Part shown: positions 23,147-32,446 of the stretch, piece by piece | Numbering within the stretch: position 1 is the stretch's first letter | Layout: each line of letters opens with the position of its first letter | Assembly: GCA_014360685.1 (NCBI GenBank) | Contig: JACIXB010000025.1 | Location: forward strand, 1 to 36,394 | DNA: 36,394 nucleotides | Source of the DNA: Actinomycetota bacterium | Lineage (GTDB): Bacteria; Actinomycetota; Geothermincolia; Geothermincolales; RBG-13-55-18 | Direction: 5' to 3' | Program-made: the position numbers and the translations under genes | Notes under the pieces: model-generated | Seen by the model: the letters and a program-made list of their open reading frames with translations, nothing else | Databases searched by the model: none | Told to the model about the DNA's origin: nothing

Positions 23147-26068
23147 TCAGGGGGTGGTCCGGGTGAGCTCGGACATGCGGTCCAGCACCCGGCTCAACTC
23201 CTCCATCTTCGCGCCGTAGGCAGCCCAGTCGCCGGAGCGCAGCGCCGCCTGGGCCTCGTCGTAGAGGCGGTTGGCCTCCTCCACCAGGTTGGCCAGGTCG
23301 CCCTCCGGCTGAGGTTGGGGTTGGGGTTGGGGTTGGGGGGTTGGCTGTTCACCTAAGAGGGCCTGCAGGGCTTCATTGAGGGTGGGTTCCATCTCCACCC
23401 GGTCCCCGTAACCGACGATGACTCTCTTCAGCTGGGGTATGGCCGGGTTGGCGGCCAAAAGATAAAGGGGCTCCACGTAGATCAGCGAGTTCTCGATGGG
23501 GATGACCAGGGTGTTGCCCCGGATGACCCTCGACCCCGCCTGGTTCCATAGGGTGATTTGCTCCGATATCTCCGTCTTCTGGTCCACCAGGGACTCGAAC
23601 TGCTGGGTACCGTTCACCAACTTGCCGGCGGGAAAGGAGAAGTTGAGGAGTTTCCCGTAGTGGGGAAAATCGCACCGGGCCGCCACCCAGTCCACCATGT
23701 TGGATTTCCCCCGCGGGTTGAAGGGGAGCATGAGTACCATTTCCTCCCTCTCTTCCCCGGGTATCTTAAGGATGACGTAATAGGGGGTCACCGCCTGGGG
23801 TTCGCCCCCCGCCCCGTAGGTCTCGGTGGAGACGTCCCACACGTCCTCCTTCTGGTAGAAGGCGCTGACGTCGTTTATGTGATAGGTGCGGTACATCTCC
23901 ATCTGGATGGAGAACAGGTCCTCCGGGTAACGCACATGGCGCTTGATGTCCTCGGGCATCTCCTCCATGGAAGTGAAGAGCCGGGGGAAGATCTTCCCGT
24001 AGGTCAGCGCAATGGGGTCATCGGGATCGGCCAGGTAATAGGTGAGCCGGCCGTCGTAGGCATCGATGACCACCTTCACCGAATTCCGGATGTAGTTGAA
24101 CTCCCCGTTATAAGGCTCGGAATAGGGGTAGAGGTCGGTGGTGGTATAGGCATCCAGTATCCACACCAGCCGCCCATCGCCGGTGACCACCAGGTAAGGG
24201 TCCCCGTCCAGGCGCAGGAAGGGAGCCACCTCCAGGGCGCGTTCCCTGACGTTCCTCCGGAACATGAGGCGCGAATCCCGGTGGATGTAGCCGCTGAAGA
24301 GGAAGGATATGTCCCGGTTGCGGATGGAGAAGGCCAGCCTCCGCAGGAAGCTGGAGACCGGTATCCCGCCCTCGCCCTGGTAATAGGGCTCCACGTACTT
24401 GTTGGTGTTGCCCAAGGGATAGTCGATCTCCGGCGCCCCCGTGCGCACCACCACGTAATCGTGGGCCCGCTCCCCGTAATATATCTCGGGGCGAAGTACC
24501 TCCACCCCCAGGCCCTGGTCCGAGACGGGAGGTATGTCCCGTATCAGCAGCACGGGGTCGCCCTCGGGGGTCATCCGGTTGGTCGGACTCATGACCAGGC
24601 CGTAGCCGTGGGTATAGGAAAGGTGCAGGTTTTGCCAGGAACGGGCGTCCTCGCGCAGCTGGTCGACGTCCAGCTCCCGCCCGGAGACCAGCATCTGGGT
24701 ATATCTACCATCGAAAACCGTGTAGCGTTCCACGTCCACATCGCTGAAATCGTATTCCTGCCTCAACTCCTGGCGCTGGTTGTAAACCTGTTGCACCAGG
24801 CGAGGGTCCCAGAGGCGGATATTGTCCACCGTGACCTGGTTGGCCAGTATGTCCTGGTAGGTGAGGTCGGTGGAGGCCGGGAAGAGGCGCCTCTCCACCG
24901 TTGCCTCCTCCCCCTCGTCCTGTATGCGGTAAGCGTCCTGGGTGAACTCGATGTTGTACCCGATGTATTCGCTCTCCCTGGCCAATTCCTTGGGCTTGAC
25001 CACGTAGGTCTGGACGATGAAGGGATACAGGGATCCGGCCAGGAGGGAGACGACCACGATGCCCACCACTCCGGCAAAGGGCAACCGCCACCCCCTATAG
25101 CGTATGTTGAGCAGGAAAAGGGCGGCGCAGACCAGGCAGGTGACGATGAGTATCCAATAGGCCGGGATGCGGGCATGGACGTCGGTGTAGGTGGCCCCGG
25201 CCACCGGGCCGTGGTGGGAATGGAGCAGGGCGAACATGTCCAGCCGGAAACGCCAGGCCTGGACCAGCAGCAGGACCCCGGCCAGGACCGAAAGGTGCGC
25301 CTTCACGTGAGGCGCGAAGCGCTGTCCCTTGGCCCCGAAGTTGATGGTCCCGTAGAGGAAATGGACGGCCACCGCCGCCAGGGCGGCGAAGAGGAGCACG
25401 GCGAAGAGCCACCCGCTGAAGTAGCGGAGCAAGGGGAATTCGAACACGTAGAAACCCAGGTCCTTGCCGAAGACTGGGTCCGCCTTGCCGAAAGAGGCGT
25501 GGGTGAAGAACTTCAGGACGTTCTCCCACTGGGCAGCGGATGCCCACCCAACGAAAAAGGAAACCACCAAGGAGCCCACGATAAGGCCCCGGTCAAGCCA
25601 CCTCCCGGCCCTCTCCCGGAAGCGCAACACGGACTCCTCCACCGGGGACAGTTCCGAAAGCGGCCTCTCGTAGCGGGGCGTCAGGCGTTTCGCCAGGTAG
25701 ATGTTCCCGTAGAAAAGGACGAAGAAAAGCGCGGCGAAGGCGAAGAAGAGCCACACCTGGGTGACGATCCTCTTCCAGAAGACGGACGTGTAGCCGACCT
25801 CCCGGTACCACAAATAATCGGTGTAAAAGGTGGAGAGCCAGGAAGCGCTGAGCAGCAGGGCCAGCAGGACGAGGACGATAATGCCCACTATCCATTTTGT
25901 GCGCGGCCTTATCTTCTTCCACCTCTCGCCGAAACCGCCTCCCTCCTCCCCGCCTTCCTTCCGGCGGATGAAGGGGACCTCCTCCCTACCGGGACGGCGG
26001 AAAAGGGATTCCCACGGAAAACGATCGCTATCCAAACCCGTTTCACCTTCCCTTAACCTTAGGACCAC
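23147..26068 (-). CDS. UPF0182 family large membrane protein
   Basis: A protein of up to 973 residues of the UPF0182 family, common in actinobacteria and cyanobacteria and of unknown function. A charged N-terminal tail of about 55 residues precedes some seven transmembrane helices to about residue 340 (the first is WIVGIIVLVLLALLLSASWL; the family phrase FYTDYLWYREVGYTSVFW follows). The large remainder is extracytoplasmic, with typical runs NIRLWDPRLVQQVYNQ, YTHGYGLVMSPTN, DPYLVVTGDGRLVWILDAYT and NSVKVVIDAYDG. Near the C-terminus a Pro-Gln repeat (PQPQPQPQ) leads to a helical tail. The start is uncertain: GTG at 26068 lacks a ribosome site, whereas the TTG at 26035 has GGGAAGGTG 8 nt upstream. 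It is not tightly linked to other genes. Confidence 0.93.
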   Translation of the reverse strand: MVLRLREGETGLDSDRFPWESLFRRPGREEVPFIRRKEGGEEGGGFGERWKKIRPRTKWIVGIIVLVLLALLLSASWLSTFYTDYLWYREVGYTSVFWKRIVTQVWLFFAFAALFFVLFYGNIYLAKRLTPRYERPLSELSPVEESVLRFRERAGRWLDRGLIVGSLVVSFFVGWASAAQWENVLKFFTHASFGKADPVFGKDLGFYVFEFPLLRYFSGWLFAVLLFAALAAVAVHFLYGTINFGAKGQRFAPHVKAHLSVLAGVLLLVQAWRFRLDMFALLHSHHGPVAGATYTDVHARIPAYWILIVTCLVCAALFLLNIRYRGWRLPFAGVVGIVVVSLLAGSLYPFIVQTYVVKPKELARESEYIGYNIEFTQDAYRIQDEGEEATVERRLFPASTDLTYQDILANQVTVDNIRLWDPRLVQQVYNQRQELRQEYDFSDVDVERYTVFDGRYTQMLVSGRELDVDQLREDARSWQNLHLSYTHGYGLVMSPTNRMTPEGDPVLLIRDIPPVSDQGLGVEVLRPEIYYGERAHDYVVVRTGAPEIDYPLGNTNKYVEPYYQGEGGIPVSSFLRRLAFSIRNRDISFLFSGYIHRDSRLMFRRNVRERALEVAPFLRLDGDPYLVVTGDGRLVWILDAYTTTDLYPYSEPYNGEFNYIRNSVKVVIDAYDGRLTYYLADPDDPIALTYGKIFPRLFTSMEEMPEDIKRHVRYPEDLFSIQMEMYRTYHINDVSAFYQKEDVWDVSTETYGAGGEPQAVTPYYVILKIPGEEREEMVLMLPFNPRGKSNMVDWVAARCDFPHYGKLLNFSFPAGKLVNGTQQFESLVDQKTEISEQITLWNQAGSRVIRGNTLVIPIENSLIYVEPLYLLAANPAIPQLKRVIVGYGDRVEMEPTLNEALQALLGEQPTPQPQPQPQPQPEGDLANLVEEANRLYDEAQAALRSGDWAAYGAKMEELSRVLDRMSELTRTTP
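23311..23344. repeat. TTGGGG hexamer repeat inside UPF0182
   Basis: About five tandem ttgggg units on the plus strand; on the coding strand they give the Pro-Gln repeat near the UPF0182 C-terminus. The G-runs could form a quadruplex on the template strand. A slippage-prone spot. Confidence 0.7.
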
Positions 26069-26451
26069 GAGGTAAAGGCCTCGTCACCAAAGACCCATTC
26101 ACCCCTTGGCTCCTTTTACCTACGCATATCTTACGCCCGCCGCCGAATCGCTCGTTTAACCCGCCGTCCGCGGCGGAAAGTCCCCCCTTTTTATCGCGCA
26201 CGTCGCTGCGGCGAGGCCTCCTTGTGCCGTCGACACCGCTAATCTCCCCCGGAGGCAATGGCCACTCGCTCCTTCCCGGAAATCGATATCCGCGCATCCG
26301 ACCCCGCTCAACATTCTGCTTCGACATCCGAGCAGGCCCGCCGGCAACCTTTATCCTTACTATTCCCACCGGGCAAACAACATTATCCACCTTGGCCCCC
26401 AACCATACGTCTTCGGGCCGGGAGGCTCAAATGCTGCTTTCAGGCGCCCCT
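26069..26451. other. Intergenic region upstream of UPF0182
   Basis: Between the minus-strand sirtuin end and the UPF0182 start. A short hairpin cgaggtaaaggcctcg lies at 26069-26084, right before the UPF0182 start. The part 26270-26430 is less GC-rich than its surroundings and has open frames on several strands, but none with recognisable protein features. I see no convincing promoter. Confidence 0.4.
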
Positions 26452-27219
26452 TCACGCCATGCTCGTCAACCTCTTGTAGGCCTCCACCACCGCGGGCAGG
26501 CTCTCCCCGGCCTTTCCCAGGCACACCAGGTCAGCCAGATGGTCGTGATAGGTGGCCACGGTGTTGAAGAAGATGAGTTTCCCTCCCCGCCTCTTGGTGT
26601 ACTCGGGAAGCGCCGCGGCGGGATATACTTCCAGGCTGCAGCCGATCACCAACATGAGGTCCGACGTGGAGGCCAGTTCCGCCGCCCTGGCCAACACCCT
26701 CGAGTCCAGAGGTTCACCGAAGAAGACCACGTCCGGCTTGATGATCGCCTGGTCGTCCGGGCAACAGGCCACCCGATCCCCGTGAGCGCTCAGTTCCTTC
26801 ATCTCCTCCAGGCTGAACACACGGCCGCATCTCATGCAGTGCCCGGTGCGGTGCGTGCCGTGCAGTTCCAGGACGTCGGTGCTTCCGGCCCTCTGGTGTA
26901 GGTGGTCGATGTTCTGCGTGATCACCGCTCGGCATTTTCCAAGTTTTTCCAATTCGGCCAGGGCGTAGTGAGCGGGGTTGGGTTCCGCACTCTCCAGGGT
27001 AGGGTTGAGTTCCTTGGCCATCTCCCAGAAGCGTTCGGGGTGATGGATGAAGGACTCGTAGGTGCCGTAGAGCAGGGGGTCATACTTGGTCCACAGGCCT
27101 CCCGGGCTGCGAAAATCCGGGATGCCTGACTCCACGGATATGCCGGCCCCGGTCAGGGCCACCACCTGGATGGAATCCAGGATCATCCGCGCCGCGCGCC
27201 CTATGCATTCCTCATCCAT
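26452..27219 (-). CDS. Sirtuin (Sir2) NAD-dependent protein deacylase
   Basis: A 255-residue cytosolic sirtuin, removing acyl groups from lysines with NAD. Motifs: GAGISVESGIPDFRS at 24-38, TQNIDHLHQRAG at 101-112, catalytic H120 in LELHG, KPDVVFFGEPL at 161-171, and GCSLEVYPAA later. The zinc module is unusual: the first pair is normal (C128-x2-C131), but the second reads A-C-C-P-D-D, so the position of the fourth cysteine is Asp156 and an extra cysteine (C152 or C153) sits beside the third. Zinc binding may use Asp or the vicinal cysteine. The ATG at 27219 is chosen because it gives a normal N-terminus and lies just behind the promoter at 27278-27286; longer frames to 27309 would cross it. 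Monocistronic. Confidence 0.92.
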   Translation of the reverse strand: MDEECIGRAARMILDSIQVVALTGAGISVESGIPDFRSPGGLWTKYDPLLYGTYESFIHHPERFWEMAKELNPTLESAEPNPAHYALAELEKLGKCRAVITQNIDHLHQRAGSTDVLELHGTHRTGHCMRCGRVFSLEEMKELSAHGDRVACCPDDQAIIKPDVVFFGEPLDSRVLARAAELASTSDLMLVIGCSLEVYPAAALPEYTKRRGGKLIFFNTVATYHDHLADLVCLGKAGESLPAVVEAYKRLTSMA

Positions 27220-27277
27220 TTGCGGGTCACCTGCCGAGCAGCTCCATGGGACAACCTCTCGATCACTGCATGGGGAG

Positions 27278-27286
27278 ATTATAACA
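27278..27286 (-). promoter_or_regulatory. Extended -10 promoter of the sirtuin gene
   Basis: TGTTATAAT on the minus strand: a perfect TATAAT with the TGn extension, about 60 bp before the ATG. There is no clear -35, as expected for this promoter type. It supports the start at 27219. Confidence 0.6.
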
Positions 27287-27475
27287 CGCGCACCGCCGGC
27301 TGCCCTCAACGGAGGGGGAGTTAGAGGGCAGGGGTTTAGGGGAACTACAACCGGACCACCATGCCCTCTTCGCGGGCCTTCCGGGCCGGGGGAAAGGGGA
27401 AGGCCTTGGAGAAATGTTCCGCCTCACCGCCCATCCATGCCCAAAAGGCCGGGGGGATGAGGAGAGGATGAGGGC

Positions 27476-28828
27476 TCAGGGAACGGCTCCCATGCTGTTA
27501 TGCCCTCCTTCCCAGGCTTGGTGATAGAGGAAGTACATGGAGCGCTCCGCTACCAGGTCCCGGTCCGAGTGCACGCGGAGGGAGACGTCCCTGCCCTCTC
27601 CTGCCTCCCGGTTCACGAAGAGGGTCAGGCGCCGCCGCGGAGCCACCTCCAGCTCCTCTTCCCGTGCCTCCCCGCCGGAAAAAGCGAAGGTGACGTGCAC
27701 CTGCGCCGCCTCCTCGCCGGGATTGAAGAGCAGGAGCCATTCATGGAACCCGGCGTGGGTGCATCCCTCGGCGAAGTACCAGTTCGGGGAGAGGGAGGAG
27801 GCGCCCAGGGTGATATGGCCGCCGTCCCACATGCCGCCGTAATCGAAGTACATGGGGCGCTCGGCGACGATGGGGAGGTCGGAATGCACGGCCAGGGCCA
27901 CGTCCCGTCCCGGACCCACCTCCCGGTTGACGTTCACCGTGTACCGTTTCCAGGCCGGGAGGGAATAGGTGCGGGTCTCCGAGTCTCCGTCCGGGAACAG
28001 GTATCTCACCTCCACGGAGGCATCCTGGGAGCCCGGGTTGGCCAGGCACAGCCACTCCTCGAACCCGGCGTGGGTGCATCCCTCGGCGAAGTACCAGTCC
28101 GGCGCGGCTTCCACCGCCGGTATGGAGCAATGGCCGCCCAGCCAGTCCGTGCCGTAGCGGAAATACAAGGACCGCTCGGCATATATCCGGTCCGTGGCCG
28201 TAACCTGCAGGGCCACGTCACGGTCCGAACCGATCTCCGAATTGACGTAAACGTTGGTGCGGGAATGGGCGGGCAGGTTATAGTAACGGATGCGATTGGC
28301 CCCCTCGGACACCATGTAGGTCACGGTTACCGTGTACTGGGCGTCATAGGGGTTGAAGAGGGTCAGCCACTCCTCGAAACCCGCCCGGGTGCATCCCTCG
28401 GCGAAATAGGCCGACACGGCCTGGGGCTGCTCGTAGACGGTGAAGGGATAGGGATTGCTCGATCCCGCGAGGGTGGTCACCACCACCGGACCGCTGGTGG
28501 CTCCCTCGGGGACCATCACCACGATGTAGGTATCCGTCCACAGGACGGCGGTTCCGGCATCCACGCCGTTGAAGGTCACCGTGCACACGGCCGGCAACTG
28601 CACGAGGCCGAAATCCTTCCCCTGGATGGTCACCGGGGTCCCCGGCCAGGCGGCGGAGGGGAAGATATTCTCGATGACCGGGGCCTGCTGGGCGACCACC
28701 TCGCCGTCATCCGGGCGTACCGCCACCCCTCTCCCGGGTGACGCCGCGGCGGGAGAGGCGAGTAGTAAGAAAACGGCCACCGTCACCGCCGCACACCACG
28801 AGAAACCCCTATATTTCAAGGCTTTCAT
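27476..28828 (-). CDS. Secreted TIG-domain protein with three DUF5719-like repeats
   Basis: A 450-residue exported protein. The signal peptide (MKALKYRGFSW, then a hydrophobic run to SPAAAS) is cut near residue 30. An IPT/TIG immunoglobulin-like domain spans about 50-132 (IENIFPSAAWPGTPVTIQGKDF). Three repeats of about 100 residues follow, at 141-240, 246-344 and 351-450. Each begins YFAEGCT.AGF.EWL, passes through an (R)DVAL.V and AERS/P-MYF stretch and ends in a GGH motif. They resemble the DUF5719-type repeats of actinobacterial surface proteins; the family name is from memory. Each repeat has one conserved Cys. There is no sorting signal or C-terminal anchor. At DNA level repeats 2 and 3 share exact runs of over 35 bp (near 27750 and 28060), inviting recombination. 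A truncated relative ends at 36270. Confidence 0.85.
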   Translation of the reverse strand: MKALKYRGFSWCAAVTVAVFLLLASPAAASPGRGVAVRPDDGEVVAQQAPVIENIFPSAAWPGTPVTIQGKDFGLVQLPAVCTVTFNGVDAGTAVLWTDTYIVVMVPEGATSGPVVVTTLAGSSNPYPFTVYEQPQAVSAYFAEGCTRAGFEEWLTLFNPYDAQYTVTVTYMVSEGANRIRYYNLPAHSRTNVYVNSEIGSDRDVALQVTATDRIYAERSLYFRYGTDWLGGHCSIPAVEAAPDWYFAEGCTHAGFEEWLCLANPGSQDASVEVRYLFPDGDSETRTYSLPAWKRYTVNVNREVGPGRDVALAVHSDLPIVAERPMYFDYGGMWDGGHITLGASSLSPNWYFAEGCTHAGFHEWLLLFNPGEEAAQVHVTFAFSGGEAREEELEVAPRRRLTLFVNREAGEGRDVSLRVHSDRDLVAERSMYFLYHQAWEGGHNSMGAVP

Positions 28829-29272
28829 GGTCACCCCCCGACCAGGCACGACCACCTTGGATGGCGGGCTCAATCTCCCGGGGACCGGACCGCCCCGGTC
28901 TCTCCTTCTCCTCGGACTCCCGGACGGAGTTCCGTACACCAATTATAACCCCGTCCACCGCGTGGGTCTTCCCTTCACCCCGGGCGGTTACCCGAACCCG
29001 CCGGCGGTTCGCGGACGGCGACGAGCCGCTTAAAATTCGCACCCGCCGGCCATCCGGCCTTCCCTCACCCCGAGCGTGGTTCGCAGGCCATCGCTCCTTC
29101 ATTCCGCTCCCCCGCTTGTCCCCGTCAAACCGCTTTCGTTCCAGCCCCACCGCGGCTTTCCCCTCATGGTTTTCTCATCCCACGACGGCGTTTTGCGCTT
29201 TAACCTCCTTTCCTTTCCGCCCGACGGCGGTTCTGCGATAATAATAGGGGCGGCGGATAGAAAGGGTTGCAA
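28829..29272. other. Divergent intergenic region before the signalling operon
   Basis: About 440 bp between the divergent surface-protein and response-regulator genes. Upstream of the regulator, tttccg and gataat 17 bp apart (the latter near 29237) are a weak promoter candidate; the phrase cgctttaacctcc near 29195 also occurs at the radical SAM promoter (18627), perhaps by chance. No gene is supported here. Confidence 0.35.
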
Positions 29273-30193
29273 ATGCAGGGAAGGATACTCATCGTCGACG
29301 ACGAGCCAGAGATCCTCAACGCCGTCAAGTTCTACCTCGAGGACGAGGACTTCGAGGTCCACGTGACCACCGACGGGACCAGGGCGGTGGAGTTGGCGGA
29401 ATCCCTGCGGCCGGATCTCATAATCCTGGACGTGATGATGCCGGTCATGGACGGGATACAGGTATGCCGCCAACTGCGGTCCCGCACCCGCACGCGCATG
29501 ATCCCGGTCATCTTCCTCACCGCCCGGGAATCGGTGGAAGACAAGATACAGGGCCTTGAGGCGGGTGGGGTGGACTACATCACCAAGCCCTTCGTCAACC
29601 AGGAACTCCTGGCCCGCATCAGGGCCCACATCCGCCACAGCCAGGAGAACCTGGCCGGCCACCCCGTCACCGGGTTACCCGGCGCCTCCACGGTGGAGGA
29701 CGAGGTGAACCTGCGGCTGCAGCAGGGCAGGATATTCACCGCCGTTTTCGTGGCCCTCGACCACCTGCAGGAATACCGGGAAGCCTACGGAGTGAGCCGC
29801 GCCGACCGCCTGCTCCTGCGCGTGGCCAGGATCTTGGAGGAGGAGATGGGAGCCCTGCCAAAAGAGGACAGGTTCCTGGGACACCCGGCTTACTACGATT
29901 TCCTCCTCCTGTCCCCGCCGGAAAAGGCGGAATCGCTCTGCACCCGCCTTGTGGAGCGGTTCGAGGCGGAGAAGGGTCGGTTCTACTTGGAACAGCATCG
30001 ACAGAGGGGCGAGCTTGTGTATTACGACTACCGGGGAAACACGATCAAGGCACCCCTGGTAAACCTGGTGATGGGTGGGGTCTGCAATTCCCGCCGCTTC
30101 GTGGCCACCTACACCGCCCTGGCCGAGTGGTCGGCCCAAGCGCTCATGAAAGCCCGCTCCTTCGGCAAGAGCGCGTACGTCCTGGAGGAATGA
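29273..30193 (+). CDS. Response regulator with degenerate GGDEF domain
   Basis: A 306-residue cytosolic regulator. The receiver domain (1 to about 120) has the acidic pair D9-D10, phospho-acceptor D53 in LIILDVMMP, T83 and K105 in YITKPF. After a short link with HPVTGLPGAS, residues about 128-300 have the order of a GGDEF diguanylate-cyclase fold (FTAVFVALDHLQEYREAYGVSRADRLLLRVARIL), but the GGDEF signature itself is missing; HPAYYDFLLLSP stands in its place. It therefore should not make c-di-GMP and may bind a nucleotide or act as a dimerisation module. The ATG at 29273 is preferred over the TTG at 29267. It precedes an OmpR-type regulator and kinase on the same strand (gap 76 bp), suggesting one signalling unit. 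Confidence 0.87.
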   Translation: MQGRILIVDDEPEILNAVKFYLEDEDFEVHVTTDGTRAVELAESLRPDLIILDVMMPVMDGIQVCRQLRSRTRTRMIPVIFLTARESVEDKIQGLEAGGVDYITKPFVNQELLARIRAHIRHSQENLAGHPVTGLPGASTVEDEVNLRLQQGRIFTAVFVALDHLQEYREAYGVSRADRLLLRVARILEEEMGALPKEDRFLGHPAYYDFLLLSPPEKAESLCTRLVERFEAEKGRFYLEQHRQRGELVYYDYRGNTIKAPLVNLVMGGVCNSRRFVATYTALAEWSAQALMKARSFGKSAYVLEE

Positions 30194-30269
30194 GGGTGGC
30201 CATGGGCGGTGAACGCGGGAGGTTTGGGCCGCAACCGGAGAAAAATACTTTTATCCCGGAGGAACGAGG

Positions 30270-30962
30270 GTGGCCGGAGAGCTGATCCTGGTGGTGGACG
30301 ACGAGCCCAACATCATCGAGCTGGCCCGGCTATACCTGGAGAAGGAGGGCTTCCGGGTGGCCGAAGCGCGGAGCGGGGAAGAGGCGCTCCGCCTTTTCGA
30401 GGACCTGCACCCGGCCCTCATGGTCCTGGATATCATGATCCCCGAGCCCGACGGTTGGGAAGTATGCCGCCGTATCCGATCGCGCTCCGCTCTCCCCATC
30501 ATCATGCTCACCGCCAGGGAGGACGAGGTGGACAAGGTGGTGGGGCTGGAGCTGGGAGCCGACGACTACCTCACCAAGCCCTTCAGCCCCCGCGAGCTGG
30601 TGGCCCGGGTGAAGGCGGTGTTGCGCCGCACCGCTCCCGCGGGGGAGCCCCGGGACGTGCTGCACGTTGAAGACCTGGTCATCGACGCCTCCCGGCGCAA
30701 GGTCTTCCAGCGCGAAAGGGAGGTGGAGCTCACACCCCGTGAGTTCGACCTCCTCTACGCCCTGGCCCTGAACCGGGGTATCGTGTTGAGCCGGGAGAAG
30801 CTCCTGGAAAGGGTGTGGGGGTACGACTATTACGGGGACACGCGGACCGTGGACGTCCACATCCGCCACATCAGGGACAAGCTGGGTGACAACCCGCAGG
30901 AACCCCGCTACCTGGAGACGGTCTGGGGAGTCGGGTACAAGTTCCGGGAAGGTAAGCGATGA
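30270..30962 (+). CDS. OmpR/PhoB-type response regulator
   Basis: A 230-residue two-component transcription factor. The receiver domain (1-120) has D10-D11, phospho-acceptor D54 in MVLDIMIP, T81 and K103 in LTKPF. The winged-helix output domain (about 130-228) has ELTPREFDLLYALALNRG, LLERVWGYDYYGDTRTVDVHIRHIRDKLGDNP and ETVWGVGYKF, all standard for OmpR/PhoB DNA binding. The start is GTG at 30270, six bases after GGAGGA. Its last four bases overlap the start of the histidine kinase gene (ATGA), so translation is coupled, and the two form a cognate pair. Confidence 0.95.
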   Translation: MAGELILVVDDEPNIIELARLYLEKEGFRVAEARSGEEALRLFEDLHPALMVLDIMIPEPDGWEVCRRIRSRSALPIIMLTAREDEVDKVVGLELGADDYLTKPFSPRELVARVKAVLRRTAPAGEPRDVLHVEDLVIDASRRKVFQREREVELTPREFDLLYALALNRGIVLSREKLLERVWGYDYYGDTRTVDVHIRHIRDKLGDNPQEPRYLETVWGVGYKFREGKR

Positions 30963-32443
30963 GGCTCCAGGGTGGGGGCAAGCACCTCTTCCGCTCCTTG
31001 CGCGCCCGCTTTCTTTTCCACTTCCTCGCCCTCACCGCCCTCAGCCTTTTGATCTTCGGATCCCTCTTCGCCTACTTCATATGGAGGGAGAACCGGCGCC
31101 TTCTCGACCAGGCCCGCTCGGAGCTCGTGGAACAAGCCAAGGAGATGGCCGACGACCTCATGACCGCCCTGTCCCTTTCCCGGCGTTACCCGGAGGCCTC
31201 GTTCCTCAACCTGGAACGACTGGCCCAGCTGCTGCGTCTGGAGGGCAAGCTGATAAACGCCTTGAGCCTGGTGGTGGACCGGGAAGGGACGGTCATAGCG
31301 CCACGCCCCCTAGCCCCGCGCGTACCGCGACGCCTGGACGCGGACCTGCTGGCGGAAGCGGAGGCAAAGGCCCAGGAGACGGAGATCCCGCGGCTGGGCA
31401 AGGTGATGGTGGTCTCGCTGCCGCTGGATCAACAGGCCCAGGAGGGGCAGGGGGAATACTTCAACCTCGTGGTCATCAAGGGCACCGGTGAGCTGGTCGC
31501 CTCCCCCGCCTCCACCCTGACCCGCTACCTGGCCCTCGCCGGCCTGGTGGCGTTGGTGGTCAGCGTGGTGCTGGCCCTTTACCTGAGCAATTATGTCACC
31601 CGTCCGCTGCACCGCTTGAGCCAGGCCGCCTGGGACCTGGCCCACGGCGACCTGGATCGAAGGGTGGAAGTCTCGGGAGATGACGAGATCGCGAGGCTGG
31701 CGGAGCATTTCAACTACATGGCGGAAAGGATAGCCCGGAGCGCGCGCCTCCAGAAGGAATTCGTGGCCAATGTCTCGCACGAGATCCGCACTCCCCTGAC
31801 CTCCATCGAGGGCTTCTCCCAGGCCCTCCTCGACGGGGTGGTGGAGGGGGAGGAGGATAGAAAGCGATACCTGGAGATCATCTTACGGGAGTCCGGCCGG
31901 CTGAAGAGGGTCCTATCCCAGCTGCTGTCCCTCTCCCGTATAGACGCCGGAGCCTGGGTTCTCCATCCCGCTCCCCTTTCGCCGCGCGCCTTCCTGCAGG
32001 GCTTGGCGGAAAAGCTGCGTCCCCGGGCGGAGGAAAGGGGGTTGGAATTCTCCCTGGATCTCGCCGAGGTGCTCCCGGAGGTGGAAACGGACTCCGATGC
32101 CCTGGAACAAGTCCTCACCAACCTGGTAGACAACGCGGTGAAGTTCACTCCTCCGGGGGGAAAGGTGACCCTTTCCGCCGACCTCATTCCCGGGGGAGAC
32201 CTGCGCATCCAGGTCCGGGACACGGGGAAGGGCATCCCGCCCGAGGACCTGGAGAGGGTGTTCGAGCGCTTTTTCCGTGTGGAGCGTTCCCGCTCCCAGG
32301 ACCACGGGGGCTCCGGCCTGGGGTTGGCCCTGTGCAGGGAGCTGGTGACCCTCCTGGGAGGGAGGATCTCCGCCTGGAGCGAACCGGGCCGGGGAAGCGT
32401 CTTCACCGTGGACCTCCCCCTGCGTCCTCTTTTCCGGGGGTGA
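30959..32443 (+). CDS. Membrane sensor histidine kinase with HAMP domain
   Basis: A 494-residue sensor kinase. TM helix 1 (about 20-42) and TM helix 2 (about 190-212) flank an extracytoplasmic sensor of about 145 residues that I do not recognise (contains LSLVVDREGTVIAPRP, PAS/Cache-like in character). The HAMP domain is at about 209-262. The phospho-acceptor is H274 in FVANVSHEIRTPLTSI, and the catalytic domain has the N box NLVDNAVKF, the G1 box DTGKGIP, the F box FERFFRV and the G2 box GGSGLGLAL. It overlaps the upstream OmpR-type regulator by 4 bp and is its partner. The mutM gene begins 3 bp after it, so the two may be cotranscribed. The signal it senses is unknown. Confidence 0.95.
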   Translation: MRLQGGGKHLFRSLRARFLFHFLALTALSLLIFGSLFAYFIWRENRRLLDQARSELVEQAKEMADDLMTALSLSRRYPEASFLNLERLAQLLRLEGKLINALSLVVDREGTVIAPRPLAPRVPRRLDADLLAEAEAKAQETEIPRLGKVMVVSLPLDQQAQEGQGEYFNLVVIKGTGELVASPASTLTRYLALAGLVALVVSVVLALYLSNYVTRPLHRLSQAAWDLAHGDLDRRVEVSGDDEIARLAEHFNYMAERIARSARLQKEFVANVSHEIRTPLTSIEGFSQALLDGVVEGEEDRKRYLEIILRESGRLKRVLSQLLSLSRIDAGAWVLHPAPLSPRAFLQGLAEKLRPRAEERGLEFSLDLAEVLPEVETDSDALEQVLTNLVDNAVKFTPPGGKVTLSADLIPGGDLRIQVRDTGKGIPPEDLERVFERFFRVERSRSQDHGGSGLGLALCRELVTLLGGRISAWSEPGRGSVFTVDLPLRPLFRG

Positions 32444-32446
32444 GGC

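Noticed and set aside
23558..26056. 832-residue plus-strand open frame
   Set aside because: It is the mirror of the UPF0182 gene, which has clear family motifs; the opposite frame is open because of high GC codon bias.
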